Below, piece after piece: positions 12,309-21,217 of a DNA stretch of 64,000 nucleotides. A model generated the notes under the pieces. It saw nothing but the letters and a program-made list of their open reading frames with translations, was not told where the DNA came from and searched no databases. The number at the start of each line of letters is the position of its first letter. The stretch's first letter is position 1. A program made the position numbers and the translations under genes. The stretch is from Xanthomonas arboricola pv. juglandis (GTDB lineage Bacteria > Pseudomonadota > Gammaproteobacteria > Xanthomonadales > Xanthomonadaceae): positions 659,472-723,471 of the forward strand of contig NZ_JZEF01000001.1 of assembly GCF_001013475.1 (NCBI RefSeq). Direction: 5' to 3'.

Positions 12309-12929
12309 GACGTCGGTGGCAAGGTCAGCGTTGACGTTCTCTCGCTCGTTGTTCCAGAGCTCTATGCAGGGAAGGGTGGTGTCGCTGCAAAGGCAGCCAC
12401 AGGCTTGGGCGACGCGTTCAAGGCCGATGATGTAATTGATTACCTGAATTCGACGCGACCAAATCCTAACAGCTTAATTAGAGATGAGGCTGGCTCGGTC
12501 GCTAACTCTGAAGTTGTCAATTATTTCAGGGTCGAGGGCGGTGGGACGGGCACTGCTACGAGTAAAAATCGTATTACTGCGAACTCTGATGGTAGTATAA
12601 GCATTAATCCCGGCTGTTCTGGTCAGCTTTGTGTAAGTGTGGGGGCCGCCGATCACGCGGTTTATTATCTTTCAAATAAGCGGCCTGACGGTTCTGTCAT
12701 AGTTTTTGAGGTTGATGCTAGTCTCCATGGTGAAATTATGAATTCCGCTATACCTCAGCGCCCTATTCCGGGCATTCCTAGAGATCCTAAGGCGCCAAAA
12801 ATTGTGGATCCTAATAAGCCCGGTACAGCTTTAGAGCTTCCTAAGGTGTGGGAGTCATTGCTGGAGAATGGGTCTAGAAATGCAAGGGTTTACACTCATG
12901 ATGAATTTTTGAAGGAGTTTGGAAAGTGA
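12309..12929 (+). CDS. Orphan C-terminal toxin tip of a large polymorphic toxin (5' truncated by IS)
   Basis: The frame is open right up to the IS edge (DVGGKVSVDVLSLVVPELY), with a stop only inside the IS terminus, so the gene once extended upstream and was cut. The first ~40 residues look like the hinge region of haemagglutinin/CdiA- or Rhs-type proteins (GKGGVAAKAATGLGDAF). The remaining ~160 residues form a compact unknown domain with blocks VNYFRVEGGGTG, HAVYYLSNKRPDGS, and IPQRPIPGIPRDPKAPKI, ending THDEFLKEFGK. Codon use becomes A+T-richer towards the end. I do not recognise the toxin fold and do not assign an activity. The stop overlaps a GTG start for the next ORF by four bases, the usual layout of toxin tip plus immunity gene. 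There is no visible promoter or secretion domain, so it may be silent. Confidence 0.6.
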   Translation, partial: DVGGKVSVDVLSLVVPELYAGKGGVAAKAATGLGDAFKADDVIDYLNSTRPNPNSLIRDEAGSVANSEVVNYFRVEGGGTGTATSKNRITANSDGSISINPGCSGQLCVSVGAADHAVYYLSNKRPDGSVIVFEVDASLHGEIMNSAIPQRPIPGIPRDPKAPKIVDPNKPGTALELPKVWESLLENGSRNARVYTHDEFLKEFGK

Positions 12930-13534
12930 AATTGAATAGAAGTATTTTTGATGATTTATATAGTGGCGAGAAAGCTATATGTTTTTTTGTGCACCATGGG
13001 AAGTGTTACTGGGTTTTGGATCATAAGTACAATTTTTCTCTTGATGCGGAGCGTGATTATAAGGCACACCTTGACAAAGGGAATATAAATAAAGAGCAAT
13101 ACCTGTCGGCTTGTGAGAGCTTTAGGGGTGGCGTACTTAAGTTAAATTCAGAGAATTTCTTTAAATACTTGAAAGTTGATGGTGTGGTCGTAATTTCAAA
13201 AGATGATCTCGAAAGAACTTTTTTTTCCGATAGCGCCGGTGATGTTTTGTCAATTTTTAACTCTGTTGAAAAATATTATCTATCTGGGGTTGAGTTGAAT
13301 GCACATGATTTTAGAGTTGCTGGAAATATTTCAACACTACTTCCTATGTTTTATATCAATTTCGATAGAATGATCTATATGCACTTGGATCATGGTAGAT
13401 TTCATGAAGATCTTGTTTATCCCGGCTGGATTGCAAAAAATGTTGATTTCAATTTTCTAATACCAGAAAAAGAAAAATATTGGATTGCTAGAGGGGACTG
13501 CTGGAAAATTAGATTCATTCAGGGCGCGGTTTAG
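12926..13534 (+). CDS. Candidate immunity protein (unknown family)
   Basis: 202-residue cytoplasmic-looking protein without signal peptide or membrane segment. GTG start at 12926 overlaps the stop of the toxin-tip gene (GTGA). It is strikingly A+T-rich compared with everything around it: the 60 bases 13201-13260 contain only 21 G or C. That is typical of toxin/immunity cassettes exchanged between strains. No motif is recognised; the sequence is acidic/aromatic (FFVHHGKCYWVLDHKYNF near the start; YPGWIAKNVDFNFLIPEKEK near the end), as many immunity proteins are. The function is inferred purely from position, overlap and composition. Confidence 0.55.
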   Translation: MKLNRSIFDDLYSGEKAICFFVHHGKCYWVLDHKYNFSLDAERDYKAHLDKGNINKEQYLSACESFRGGVLKLNSENFFKYLKVDGVVVISKDDLERTFFSDSAGDVLSIFNSVEKYYLSGVELNAHDFRVAGNISTLLPMFYINFDRMIYMHLDHGRFHEDLVYPGWIAKNVDFNFLIPEKEKYWIARGDCWKIRFIQGAV

Positions 13535-13913
13535 TTACGTAAAAATTTATTTAACACCTGTGAGTGGATTTTTAACTTTAATTGGGAAGATGCATCTATT
13601 TGTATTTATAAATAATAAATGTTTGTACTTGTCGTAGGAATTGACCCGATGACCGAAGCTCGCGTGCGGACCGGTGTCAGTTTCCACGCCAACTGAGTAC
13701 TAGCTATGAAAAAAGACAGAGGCTTAAGGTTGAAACTCAGTGTCGAACCCGTTGGGACTCGGTCAACCCAATAGTCATGTAGGCCTTGCAGTCAGCGATA
13801 TGGTGGGGCTAGCACATGTTTGATTGGTTGGGTTCAGACGGTTTATTCGTGTAGTCACGGCTTGCACAGATGCTCTGCCACGCTGCGAAGCGCTTACAAC
13901 ACTTCAGGCAGTC
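13535..13913. other. Non-coding border of the A+T-rich cassette
   Basis: A+T-rich up to about 13630, then abruptly G+C-rich chromosome composition. No gene or clear repeat was recognised; it may contain decayed coding remnants. The composition switch marks the right edge of the foreign segment. Confidence 0.4.
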
Positions 13914-14422
13914 ATGACGCAAAGTACTTCAAGAAAGTCGCAATGGTTCGGCCTCGTCGGCTGGCTGGTGCTGTCCTATGCGGTCGCTGGGCTTGGTGCA
14001 AAGGCATCCATCCAGGCGGCCAGCTTCTACGCAGAACTTGCGCGGCCGGTGTGGGCACCGCCGGGGTGGTTGTTTGGACCGGTATGGACAGTGTTGTACG
14101 GAATGATGGCGGTGTCGGTCTGGTTGGTGTGGCGGCGTGGCAGCGTGGCAGCCGGGCGGGGACGCGTCCGGCGCTGGGCCTGTTCGTGCTGCAGTTGACG
14201 CTCAATGGTTTGTGGAGCTGGCTGTTCTTTGCGTGGCAGTTGGGAGCCTGGGCGTTTGCCGACATCGTGGCGCTGTGGCTGGTGTTGGCCGGAACGATCG
14301 CCGTGTTCGCGAAGCGGCAGGCACTGGCGGCGTGGTTATTGGTGCCGTATCTGGCGTGGGTGAGCTTCGCGGCTGCGCTCAACTTTTCGGTCTGGCAGCT
14401 CAATCCTCAGGTGCTTGGCTGA
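13914..14422 (+). pseudogene. tspO: TspO/MBR-family membrane protein, frameshifted
   Basis: TspO homologues are five-helix membrane proteins that bind porphyrins and are linked to tetrapyrrole and stress physiology. ATG at 13914; the first part reads the family block ARPVWAPPGWLFGPVW and a helix up to VSVWLVWRR. The reading frame is then lost around 14150-14165, near the G-run in 'gggcggggacgcg', and the rest continues in another frame as RPALGLFVLQLTLNGLWSWL and PYLAWVSFAAALNFSVW to a stop at 14422. Adding one base restores a normal ~170-residue TspO. Either a real one-base deletion in a G run or a sequencing error. Confidence 0.8.
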
Positions 14423-14770
14423 TCTTTCTGCTGCGCTTGCTGACTTGCACAGTGCGTCGCGGCGATGGCGATCATCTACCGTTGATCCGAAGTGATCTGT
14501 TGCTTGGCGTAGTGACACCGGCAGCGATGTGATGCACTCGCGCACAAGCGATCCCTCAGCCGCATCGCCTTAGCCAAGTCGCACGACTGCATCAATCCAT
14601 GCTCGAAACCTGCGCAGCGCCACCCACTGAAGCCGCTCCAAAAGTTTCCATAGCAATCAACTGCTTGTGAGCGCGTCGCTTAAATCCCTGAGCTGCAAGG
14701 TTTTCTGTTCTGTTTGCCGAGCACGTGCGCCTGCCCTTTCACGCAGCGCTTGACAGGCCTCGGCCCTGTG
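14423..14770. other. Upstream region of the thr operon
   Basis: No gene seen. A TTGACA at 14750-14755 is a plausible -35 hexamer for the thr leader transcript, but a good -10 at the right spacing is not obvious (the expected position falls near 14773-14778). The true promoter could be further upstream. Confidence 0.35.
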
Positions 14771-14917
14771 ATGTCTTTTGCACGCATGCCTAACGCCTCC
14801 GCCATCTCCTCGCTTACCTGTCAGCCGCAGCTGCGGCCGGGTGCGGGCGTGGCCGGCATTAGCACCACCATTACCACCGTCACCATTCGCCCGGTGCGGC
14901 CCGTCGTTTTCGCGTAA
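14771..14917 (+). CDS. thrL: thr operon leader peptide
   Basis: 48-codon leader ORF; an in-frame ATG at 14786 would give a 43-residue version. Residues 30-39 (14858-14887) read ISTTITTVTI: five Thr and three Ile codons in ten, almost the same as the control run of the E. coli ThrL peptide. Translation ends at TAA 14915-14917. Stalling at these codons when Thr- or Ile-tRNA is uncharged would decide which RNA hairpin forms downstream. The peptide itself is expected to have no other role. Confidence 0.88.
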   Translation: MSFARMPNASAISSLTCQPQLRPGAGVAGISTTITTVTIRPVRPVVFA

Positions 14918-14942
14918 CTTCCGAAAACAACGGCCCCGCACC
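14893..14942 (+). promoter_or_regulatory. thr attenuator antiterminator hairpin
   Basis: Bases 14893-14912 (ggtgcggcccgtcgttttcg) are nearly perfectly complementary to 14922-14942. The 3' arm covers the 5' arm of the terminator (14933-14942), so the two structures exclude each other. The 5' arm lies just after the Thr/Ile codons and before the leader stop. A ribosome stalled at those codons leaves it free to pair, while one that reaches the stop covers it. Confidence 0.8.
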
Positions 14943-14967
14943 CGGATCAGGATGCGGGGGCTTTCCT
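14933..14967 (+). terminator. thr attenuator (rho-independent)
   Basis: GCCCCGCACC (14933-14942) pairs with GGATGCGGGGGC (14950-14961, one bulged or mismatched position) around a 7-base loop, followed by a pyrimidine/U-rich tail (tttcctccct). It lies 16 bases after the leader stop and 44 bases before thrA. Confidence 0.85.
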
Positions 14968-15010
14968 CCCTCATCTGATGCGGACGGGGCCTCCCTAACG
15001 AGGTCTGTCG

Positions 15011-17518
15011 ATGTCATCGCCTGTTGTTTCGTTCGAACCCGCTGCTGTCGCCGCATCTTCCGCACGCACCGTCGTGCACAAATTCGGCGGCACGTCGGTG
15101 GCCGATGCCGAGCGCTACCGGCATGTGGCGCAGTTGTTGCTGGCACGCGACGAGTCGGTGCAGGTCACCGTGGTGTCGGCGATGAAGGGGGTGACCGATG
15201 CCTTGATCGCGCTGGCCGAGCTGGCCGCACAGAACCGCCCGGAGTGGCGCGAACGCTGGCATGAAACGCGCGCGCGCCATCGCGGTGCGGCGGTGGCCTT
15301 GCTTGGCGAACACTCGGGGCCGACGGTGGAGTGGCTGGACGAGCGCTTCGAGCACCTGTCGCAAATCCTGGGCGCATTGGCGGTGATCGGCGAGCTGCCG
15401 CGCGAGGTGCTCGACCGCGTGCAGGGCCTGGGCGAGGTGTATTCGGCGCAGTTGCTGGGCGACCATTTCCGCGCGCTTGGCGAGGATTGTGCGGTGCTGG
15501 ATGCGCGCGATGTGCTGGTGGTCAACCGTGGCGAACTCGGTGTCGATGTGGACTGGGACACCAGCGCGCAGCGGCTTGCGACCTGGCGCCAGGCGCATCC
15601 GCAGACGCGCGTGGTGGTCACCGGGTTCGTTGCGCGCGACCGCGCCGACCGCATCACCACGTTAGGGCGCAATGGCAGCGATTATTCCGGTGCAATTTTC
15701 GCGGCCCTATTCGATGCCGATGAGCTGCATATCTGGACCGACGTGGACGGCGTACTGTCGGCCGACCCGCGCGTGGTGCCGGAAGCGGTGCAGCTGGAAA
15801 CGCTGAGCTACGACGAGGCCTGCGAGCTGGCCTATTTCGGCGCCAAGGTGGTGCACCCGCAGACCATGTCGCCGGCGATCGAGCGCGGTTTGCCGATCAT
15901 CATCCGCAATACCTTCCAGCCCGAACATCCGGGTACGCGCATCACCGCCAGCAGCGCGGTGAGCGGGCCGATCAAGGGGCTGACGCTGAGCCCGGATCTG
16001 GCCGTGCTCAACCTGGAAGGCACCGGCCTGATCGGCGTGCCGGGCACCGCCGAGCGGGTGTTCGCGGCGCTGCGCACGGCGCAGGTGTCGGTGGTGATGA
16101 TCTCGCAAGGTTCTTCCGAGCATTCGATCTGTTGCGTGGTCAAGCAGCATGAATCCGAGCGCGCACGCAATGCCTTGCTGCAGGCCTTTGCGCATGAACT
16201 CACGGTCGGTCAGGTGCAACGTGTGCAGCTGACCACCGGCATCAGTGTGCTGGCCGCAGTGGGCGATGGCATGGCCGGGCAGCCGGGTGTGGCGGCGCGG
16301 CTGTTCGAGTCGCTGGGGCGTGCGCAGGTCAATATCCTGGCGATCGCTCAGGGGTCGTCGGAGCGCAACATCTCGGTGGCCATCGACGCGGCGCATGCGA
16401 CCAAGGCCTTGCGCGCGGCGCATGCCGGCTTCTGGTTGTCGCCGCAGACGTTCTCGGTGGGCGTGATTGGCCCGGGTAATGTGGGTGCGGCGTTGCTGGA
16501 CCAGTTGCGCATTGCGCAGCCGCAGTTGCTGGGCAAGGCCAACCTGGATCTGCGCCTGCGCGCAGTGGTCTCGCGCGGCCGCATGCTGCTCGACGAGCGC
16601 GGCCTGGTCGGCAACTGGCGCGATGCTTTCGCCTCCGCAGCCACCGCGACCGATCTGGAGCGTTTCACCACGCACCTGTTATCCGCGCATCTGCCGCATA
16701 CGGTGATCATCGATTGCAGCGGCAGCGCAGAAGTGGCCGATCGCTACGCGGACTGGTTGGCTGCCGGCATCCATGTGGTGACGCCGAACAAACAGGCCGG
16801 CTCCGGCCCGTTGCAGCGGTATCAGGCGATCCGTGCGGCGGCCGATGCCAGCGGGGCGCGCTTCCGTTACGAAGCCACCGTGGGCGCCGGCTTGCCGGTG
16901 ATCACCACGCTGCGCGATCTGGTCGATACCGGCGATGCGGTGACCTCGATCGAGGGCATCTTTTCCGGCACGTTGGCCTGGCTGTTCAACAAGTACGACG
17001 GCAGCGTGCCGTTCGCCGAACTGGTGACGCAGGCGCGCGGCATGGGCTATACCGAACCTGATCCGCGCGACGATCTGTCCGGCGTGGATGTGGCGCGCAA
17101 GCTGGTGATCCTGGCGCGCGAAGCAGGGCGCGAGATCAGTCTGGAAGATGTGCAGGTCGAAAGCCTGGTGCCCGAAGCACTGCGCCAGGCCAGCGTCGAA
17201 GATTTCATGGCGCGCCTGCATGAGGTGGATGCGACGTTTGCGCAGCGCCTGGCCGATGCACGTGCACGCGGCAATGTGCTGCGCTATGTCGCGCAGCTGC
17301 CGCCGGATCGTGCTCCCAGCGTGGGTCTAGTGGAACTGCCTGCCGATCATGCGTTCGCCAATTTGCGCCTGACCGACAACGTGGTGCAGTTCACCACGCG
17401 TCGTTATTGCGAGAATCCGCTGGTGGTGCAGGGGCCTGGTGCGGGGCCGGAAGTCACCGCGGCCGGCGTGTTTGCCGATCTGCTGCGGGTGGCGGCGGGC
17501 GAGGGGGCACGCTTGTGA
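15011..17518 (+). CDS. thrA: Bifunctional aspartokinase I / homoserine dehydrogenase I
   Basis: Catalyses the first and third steps from aspartate to threonine: phosphorylation of Asp, and NAD(P)H reduction of aspartate semialdehyde to homoserine. 835 residues, close to E. coli ThrA (820). The N-terminal kinase domain begins at K24-FGGTSV; tandem ACT regulatory domains lie roughly at 320-470 ([20 protein letters not shown] and [15 protein letters not shown]). The dehydrogenase domain follows a Rossmann motif near 480-490 ([14 protein letters not shown]) with the homoserine dehydrogenase signature around 685-700 ([18 protein letters not shown]). ATG at 15011 lies 44 bases past the attenuator. 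The stop overlaps the thrB start. Expected to be feedback-inhibited by Thr and attenuated by the leader. Confidence 0.97.
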   Translation: MSSPVVSFEPAAVAASSARTVVHKFGGTSVADAERYRHVAQLLLARDESVQVTVVSAMKGVTDALIALAELAAQNRPEWRERWHETRARHRGAAVALLGEHSGPTVEWLDERFEHLSQILGALAVIGELPREVLDRVQGLGEVYSAQLLGDHFRALGEDCAVLDARDVLVVNRGELGVDVDWDTSAQRLATWRQAHPQTRVVVTGFVARDRADRITTLGRNGSDYSGAIFAALFDADELHIWTDVDGVLSADPRVVPEAVQLETLSYDEACELAYFGAKVVHPQTMSPAIERGLPIIIRNTFQPEHPGTRITASSAVSGPIKGLTLSPDLAVLNLEGTGLIGVPGTAERVFAALRTAQVSVVMISQGSSEHSICCVVKQHESERARNALLQAFAHELTVGQVQRVQLTTGISVLAAVGDGMAGQPGVAARLFESLGRAQVNILAIAQGSSERNISVAIDAAHATKALRAAHAGFWLSPQTFSVGVIGPGNVGAALLDQLRIAQPQLLGKANLDLRLRAVVSRGRMLLDERGLVGNWRDAFASAATATDLERFTTHLLSAHLPHTVIIDCSGSAEVADRYADWLAAGIHVVTPNKQAGSGPLQRYQAIRAAADASGARFRYEATVGAGLPVITTLRDLVDTGDAVTSIEGIFSGTLAWLFNKYDGSVPFAELVTQARGMGYTEPDPRDDLSGVDVARKLVILAREAGREISLEDVQVESLVPEALRQASVEDFMARLHEVDATFAQRLADARARGNVLRYVAQLPPDRAPSVGLVELPADHAFANLRLTDNVVQFTTRRYCENPLVVQGPGAGPEVTAAGVFADLLRVAAGEGARL

Positions 17519-18498
17519 ATCAGGCGGTTGCAGACCAGTCCGCGGAGATGCAACAGGTGGCGATTGCTGCGCGCGAGCTTGGCCAGGCACGCGCCTTCGC
17601 ACCGGCCTCGGTGGCGAATGTGGCGGTGGGATTCGATCTGCTCGGCTATCCCATCGACGGCGTCGGCGACACCGTCAAGGTGCGGCGCATGGATGCGCCC
17701 GTGGTGCGCATCGCCGCCATCCGCGGCACCACGGTGGCCCTGCCGCTGGATGCCGAACGCAACACTGCGGGTGCGGCCTTGATGTCGTTGCGCGCGGCGT
17801 TGTCGCTGCCGTTCGGCTTTGAAATCGAAATCGACAAAGGCATCGCCTTGAGTTCGGGCATGGGCGGCTCGGCAGCGTCATGCGTGGCGGCGTTGGTTGC
17901 CGCCAACGCGCTGCTGGATGCGCCGCTGAGTAACGAGCAGCTGTATCAGCACGCACTCGATGGCGAGGCGGTGGCCAGCGGTAGCCGCCACGGCGACAAT
18001 CTTGGCCCGTTGTTTTTGGGCGGCCTGGTGCTGTGCACGCTGGAGCGTCTGGTGCCGATCAGCGTGCCGGCGGCGTGGCACAGCCTGCTGGTGCATCCGG
18101 ACGCGGTGCTGGAAACCCGCCGCGCGCGCGAAGCCCTGGCCGGCGACTATCAGCTGCGCGAGTTCGTCGCGCAGAGCACCAACCTGGCCTTGGTGCTGGC
18201 CGGCTGCCATGCCGGCGATGCGGGGCTGGTGCGGGCGGGACTGCGCGATGTGCTGGTCGAACCACGCCGCGCGCCCTTGATCGCCGGCTTTGCCGCTGCC
18301 AAGCAGGCCGCGCTGGATCACGATGCCTTGGGTGCCAGCATCTCCGGCGCCGGCCCCAGTGTGTTCGCCTGGTTCGCATCGCGCGCGGCCGCCGACGCTG
18401 CCGCCGCATCGGTCAAGGCCGCCTTCGCAGGCGTTGGCCTGGATAGCCAGCACTGGGTGTCCCCGATCGCCAGCCCGGCCGCGCGGTTGCTCGTATGA
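17515..18498 (+). CDS. thrB: Homoserine kinase
   Basis: Phosphorylates homoserine to O-phosphohomoserine, the substrate of ThrC. GHMP-kinase superfamily: the ATP-binding loop [15 protein letters not shown] is at about 109-123, the N-terminal [14 protein letters not shown] block at 35-48, and the C-terminal [11 protein letters not shown] motif near 280. The most likely start is the GTG at 17515, overlapping the thrA stop (GTGA) and giving 327 residues. An ATG at 17548 is an alternative but lacks the coupling. Length is as expected for the gammaproteobacterial enzyme (309-320). Confidence 0.96.
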   Translation: MNQAVADQSAEMQQVAIAARELGQARAFAPASVANVAVGFDLLGYPIDGVGDTVKVRRMDAPVVRIAAIRGTTVALPLDAERNTAGAALMSLRAALSLPFGFEIEIDKGIALSSGMGGSAASCVAALVAANALLDAPLSNEQLYQHALDGEAVASGSRHGDNLGPLFLGGLVLCTLERLVPISVPAAWHSLLVHPDAVLETRRAREALAGDYQLREFVAQSTNLALVLAGCHAGDAGLVRAGLRDVLVEPRRAPLIAGFAAAKQAALDHDALGASISGAGPSVFAWFASRAAADAAAASVKAAFAGVGLDSQHWVSPIASPAARLLV

Positions 18499-18572
18499 GC
18501 CATCGCGCGGATGTCGTCGTCGATCGATCGCCCGCGCACGGCAGGCAGGCCGTGCAGCGCGCAAGGCACGCT

Positions 18573-18887
18573 TCAACCGACCACCACCTCGCTGATCTGC
18601 ATTACCGGCGCAAGATCGGTGTAGTTGGCGATATCGGCCAGGATCTCATCGGCATGCGGCCCGAAGCTGGCGCCGAAGGCCTCCACCGACTCGCAGAAGA
18701 TATGGCACATGCCGATGAAGGCGGGGGGGCTGCCCGGCTCGCCGCCGCTGATGCCCTTGTCCACCGTATAGCGCAGGCAGGCCGCGCCCATCCGCGCGCT
18801 CACCAGCGGCATGTGGGTGTCGCGGTAGTAGGCATGGTCGAAGCGGGCGCCTTCGCGGTACGGGTACATCACGCTGACCTTGATCAT
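18573..18887 (-). CDS. EthD-family small protein
   Basis: 104-residue ferredoxin-like-fold dimer protein of the EthD family. Visible family features are MIKVSVMYP at the start, FDHAYYRDTHMPLV (the Y-x3-H-M-P block) at 17-28, and the closing ISEVVVG. EthD relatives are found with various oxidative degradation systems; their biochemical role is usually unknown. It sits on the opposite strand between thrB and thrC, so it breaks the operon and its start faces the thrC promoter region. No functional link to threonine synthesis is evident. Confidence 0.8.
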   Translation of the reverse strand: MIKVSVMYPYREGARFDHAYYRDTHMPLVSARMGAACLRYTVDKGISGGEPGSPPAFIGMCHIFCESVEAFGASFGPHADEILADIANYTDLAPVMQISEVVVG

Positions 18888-19033
18888 CTGCCGGCTCCAC
18901 TGGAAGGTGCGCGCAGCATAGCGCCGCGCCGCCCTTGCCGGGCGCCCCTGCGGCGCAGCGCGGCCATGCCGCAGTGTCCAGTCTTTTCATTCACGGGCCA
19001 CGCCCCGTCTTCGCCTTGTCTGGAGTCGTCATC

Positions 19034-20341
19034 ATGAACTTCCTCTCCACCCGTGGCGGCGCACCCGCCGCAAGCCTGAGCCAGGCGATTGCCGCCGGCC
19101 TGGCACCCGATGGCGGCCTGTACGTGCCGCAGGCCCTGCCACCGGCACGCACGCTGACGGCAGGTGCCACGCTGGCCGACACCGCCGCCACGTTGCTGCA
19201 GCCATTCTTCGACGGCGATGCATTGGCGCCAGAGCTGCCGGCCATCTGTGCCGAAGCGTTCGACTTCCCGGCGCCATTGGTGGCCCTGGGCACGCCCGGC
19301 GATTACGCGCTTGAGCTGTTCCATGGCCCGACCGCCGCGTTCAAGGATTTCGGTGCGCGCTTTCTTGCGGCCTGCCTGACCCGCCTGCGGCGTGCCGAAG
19401 GCCGGCCGCTCACCATCCTGGTCGCCACTTCCGGCGACACCGGCGCTGCGGTGGCGGCGGCCTTCCATCGCCAGCCGGGCCTGCGCGTGGTGGTGCTGTA
19501 TCCGGATGGGCGCGTGTCGCCGCGTCAGGCGCATCAGCTGGGCTGCTTCGGCGACAACATCCAGGCCTTGCGCGTGGCCGGCACGTTCGACGATTGCCAG
19601 GCGATGGTCAAGCAGGCCCTGAACGATGCCGCGCTGCAGTCGCAGCTGCCGCTGAGTTCGGCCAACAGCATCAGCCTGGGCCGCTTGCTGCCGCAGATGA
19701 GCTACTACGCGCACGCCGCCCTGCAGCACCATGCCGGCGCGGGGGCGGCGCTGAACCTGGTGGTGCCCACCGGCAACCTGGGCAACGGGCTGGCGGCGAT
19801 CCTGGCGCGCGCGCTCGGCGTGCCGCTGGGCCGTATCGCGCTGGCCTCCAATGCCAATCATGTAGTGCCGGATTATTTTGCCGGCGACGATTACGCGCCG
19901 CAGCCCAGCGTGGCGACGCTGGCCAATGCGATGGACGTGGGCGCGCCAAGCAACTTCGAACGGCTGCGCTGGCTCTACGACGGCGACGATGCCGCGTTGC
20001 GCGAGGCATTCCGTGCGCTTTCGGTGGACGATGCCGCGATCCGCCAGACCGTGCAGCAGCGCTTTGCCCGCTATGGCGAAGTGCATTGCCCGCATACCGC
20101 CACCGCCGTGCATGTGCTGGAGCAGCTGCGGGCGGAAGGGGCCGAAGGCGGCACCGGCGACTGGGCGGTGGCGGCCACCGCGCATCCGGCCAAGTTCGAG
20201 GGCGTGGTCGAGCCCCTGATCGGGCGCGAGGTGGCCGTGCCGCCGGCGCTGGCCGCGCTGCTGCAGCGTCCCGCGCATGCCGAAACGCTGGCGCCGGACT
20301 ACGCCGCGTTCCGGCAGCGCCTGCTTGCGGATGCGGCCTGA
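19034..20341 (+). CDS. thrC: Threonine synthase
   Basis: PLP enzyme converting O-phosphohomoserine to threonine. 435 residues, like the bacterial ThrC2 type. It begins MNFLSTRGGAPAASLSQAI; the PLP-binding lysine is K104 in LFHGPTAAFKDFG; the cofactor phosphate loop is LVATSGDTGAA, and VPTGNLGN is another conserved block. It is separated from thrA-thrB by the divergent EthD gene, so it must have its own promoter in the 146-bp gap 18888-19033 or depend on readthrough. ATG at 19034 is chosen because it starts the family N-terminus; the frame is open further upstream without resemblance. Confidence 0.96.
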   Translation: MNFLSTRGGAPAASLSQAIAAGLAPDGGLYVPQALPPARTLTAGATLADTAATLLQPFFDGDALAPELPAICAEAFDFPAPLVALGTPGDYALELFHGPTAAFKDFGARFLAACLTRLRRAEGRPLTILVATSGDTGAAVAAAFHRQPGLRVVVLYPDGRVSPRQAHQLGCFGDNIQALRVAGTFDDCQAMVKQALNDAALQSQLPLSSANSISLGRLLPQMSYYAHAALQHHAGAGAALNLVVPTGNLGNGLAAILARALGVPLGRIALASNANHVVPDYFAGDDYAPQPSVATLANAMDVGAPSNFERLRWLYDGDDAALREAFRALSVDDAAIRQTVQQRFARYGEVHCPHTATAVHVLEQLRAEGAEGGTGDWAVAATAHPAKFEGVVEPLIGREVAVPPALAALLQRPAHAETLAPDYAAFRQRLLADAA

Positions 20342-20442
20342 CCGAACGTGTTCAGGGTATTGGGGTTGGAAAGTGCCGCCCATGGGGCTATTTCTAGCGG
20401 GTGCGGCCCCAGCGTGGCGCCGCGTCCGATGTGGGTTGGTGC

Positions 20443-21189
20443 ATGTCTTATCGAGTGATCGCCGTTGCCGCCGCGTTGTGCGGGTGGGCAGCGGCTGGAG
20501 CGGCCAGCGCGGCCGATGCCATGTCTGCCTCGCCGTTGCCGGCGCTGGGCGCACCGCGTATCGGTCTGGTCGATGCATTGGCGCGGCAGGCGCCATCGCT
20601 GGATCGCCAGGTGCTGGCGCTGGCGGCCGAAGCCTTGCAATGCGCGCGGCAGCGCCAGCAGGTGGGCACCGAGCGCGTGCTCAGCGTCATCGACTACAGC
20701 CGGCCGTCGACCGAGCGCCGGCTATGGGTGTTCGATCTGGAGCGGCAGCGGCTGCTGTTCCAGGAATGGGTGGCGCACGGGCGCAATACCGGCAACAACC
20801 TGGCGGCGAAGTTCTCCAATGACGACGGCAGTTTCCAGTCCAGCCTGGGCGCATTCACCGCGCAGGAGTCGTATACCGGTCACAACGGCTATTCGTTGCG
20901 GCTCAAGGGCCTGGAGCCCGGGTTCAACGATCATGCGCGCGACCGCGCGATCGTGATCCACGGCGCGCCCTATGTCAGCGAGGCGGTGATCCGCACGCAG
21001 GGCCGGCTCGGCCGCAGCCTGGGCTGCCCGGCGGTGCGTCCGGCGGTGGCCAGGCAATTGATCGATACCTTGCGTGAAGGCGCCTTCGTGTTCGCCTACT
21101 ACCCGGACCGGGCCTGGCTGCGGCAATCGCGGTTGCTGGGTGGCGGCTGCGGTGCGTCGGTGGCAAGTGCGAATGCGGGCGGGCGCTGA
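20443..21189 (+). CDS. Secreted L,D-transpeptidase-like protein (YkuD_2 family)
   Basis: 248 residues with a Sec signal peptide (residues 1 to about 26: hydrophobic run VIAVAAALCGWAAAGAASAA). The catalytic domain shows the murein L,D-transpeptidase hallmarks: RAIVIHG with H173, and the RSLGCPAV motif with C195 as probable nucleophile, preceded by SSLGAFTAQESYTGHNGYSL. Members of this family (PF13645) are predicted to remodel peptidoglycan cross-links in the periplasm. The start at 20443 places the signal peptide correctly; the frame continues upstream but adds no sensible sequence. It is followed by a convergent regulator gene, so it is probably monocistronic. Confidence 0.85.
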   Translation: MSYRVIAVAAALCGWAAAGAASAADAMSASPLPALGAPRIGLVDALARQAPSLDRQVLALAAEALQCARQRQQVGTERVLSVIDYSRPSTERRLWVFDLERQRLLFQEWVAHGRNTGNNLAAKFSNDDGSFQSSLGAFTAQESYTGHNGYSLRLKGLEPGFNDHARDRAIVIHGAPYVSEAVIRTQGRLGRSLGCPAVRPAVARQLIDTLREGAFVFAYYPDRAWLRQSRLLGGGCGASVASANAGGR

Positions 21190-21217
21190 GGCGTTCCGGC
21201 TTGCCAGCTGTTAAGTC

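Larger units (their letters stand above)
11114..12314 (-). mobile_element. IS3-family element, IS407 subgroup
   Basis: Complete-looking insertion sequence of about 1.2 kb with orfA and orfB on the minus strand. Imperfect terminal inverted repeats are visible: inward from 11114 'gacatcccccc', then 'gagtagc', then 'gtttagagtcc'; inward from 12314 'gacgtcccccc', 'gagtagc', 'gtttggagtcc'. Exact ends are uncertain by a few bases. No convincing short target duplication was found: the left flank is an older IS remnant and the right flank is a truncated toxin gene. That is what one expects if flanking DNA was deleted or rearranged after insertion. Confidence 0.85.

Noticed and set aside
12309..12929. 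Assigning the toxin tip to an ADP-ribosyltransferase or nuclease family
   Set aside because: Scattered Arg, His and Glu residues could be read as catalytic, but no full motif is convincing, so no activity is claimed.
13820..14422. Independent 200-residue membrane protein
   Set aside because: Only its second half resembles anything, and that is the C-terminal part of TspO; the N-terminal part is out of frame.
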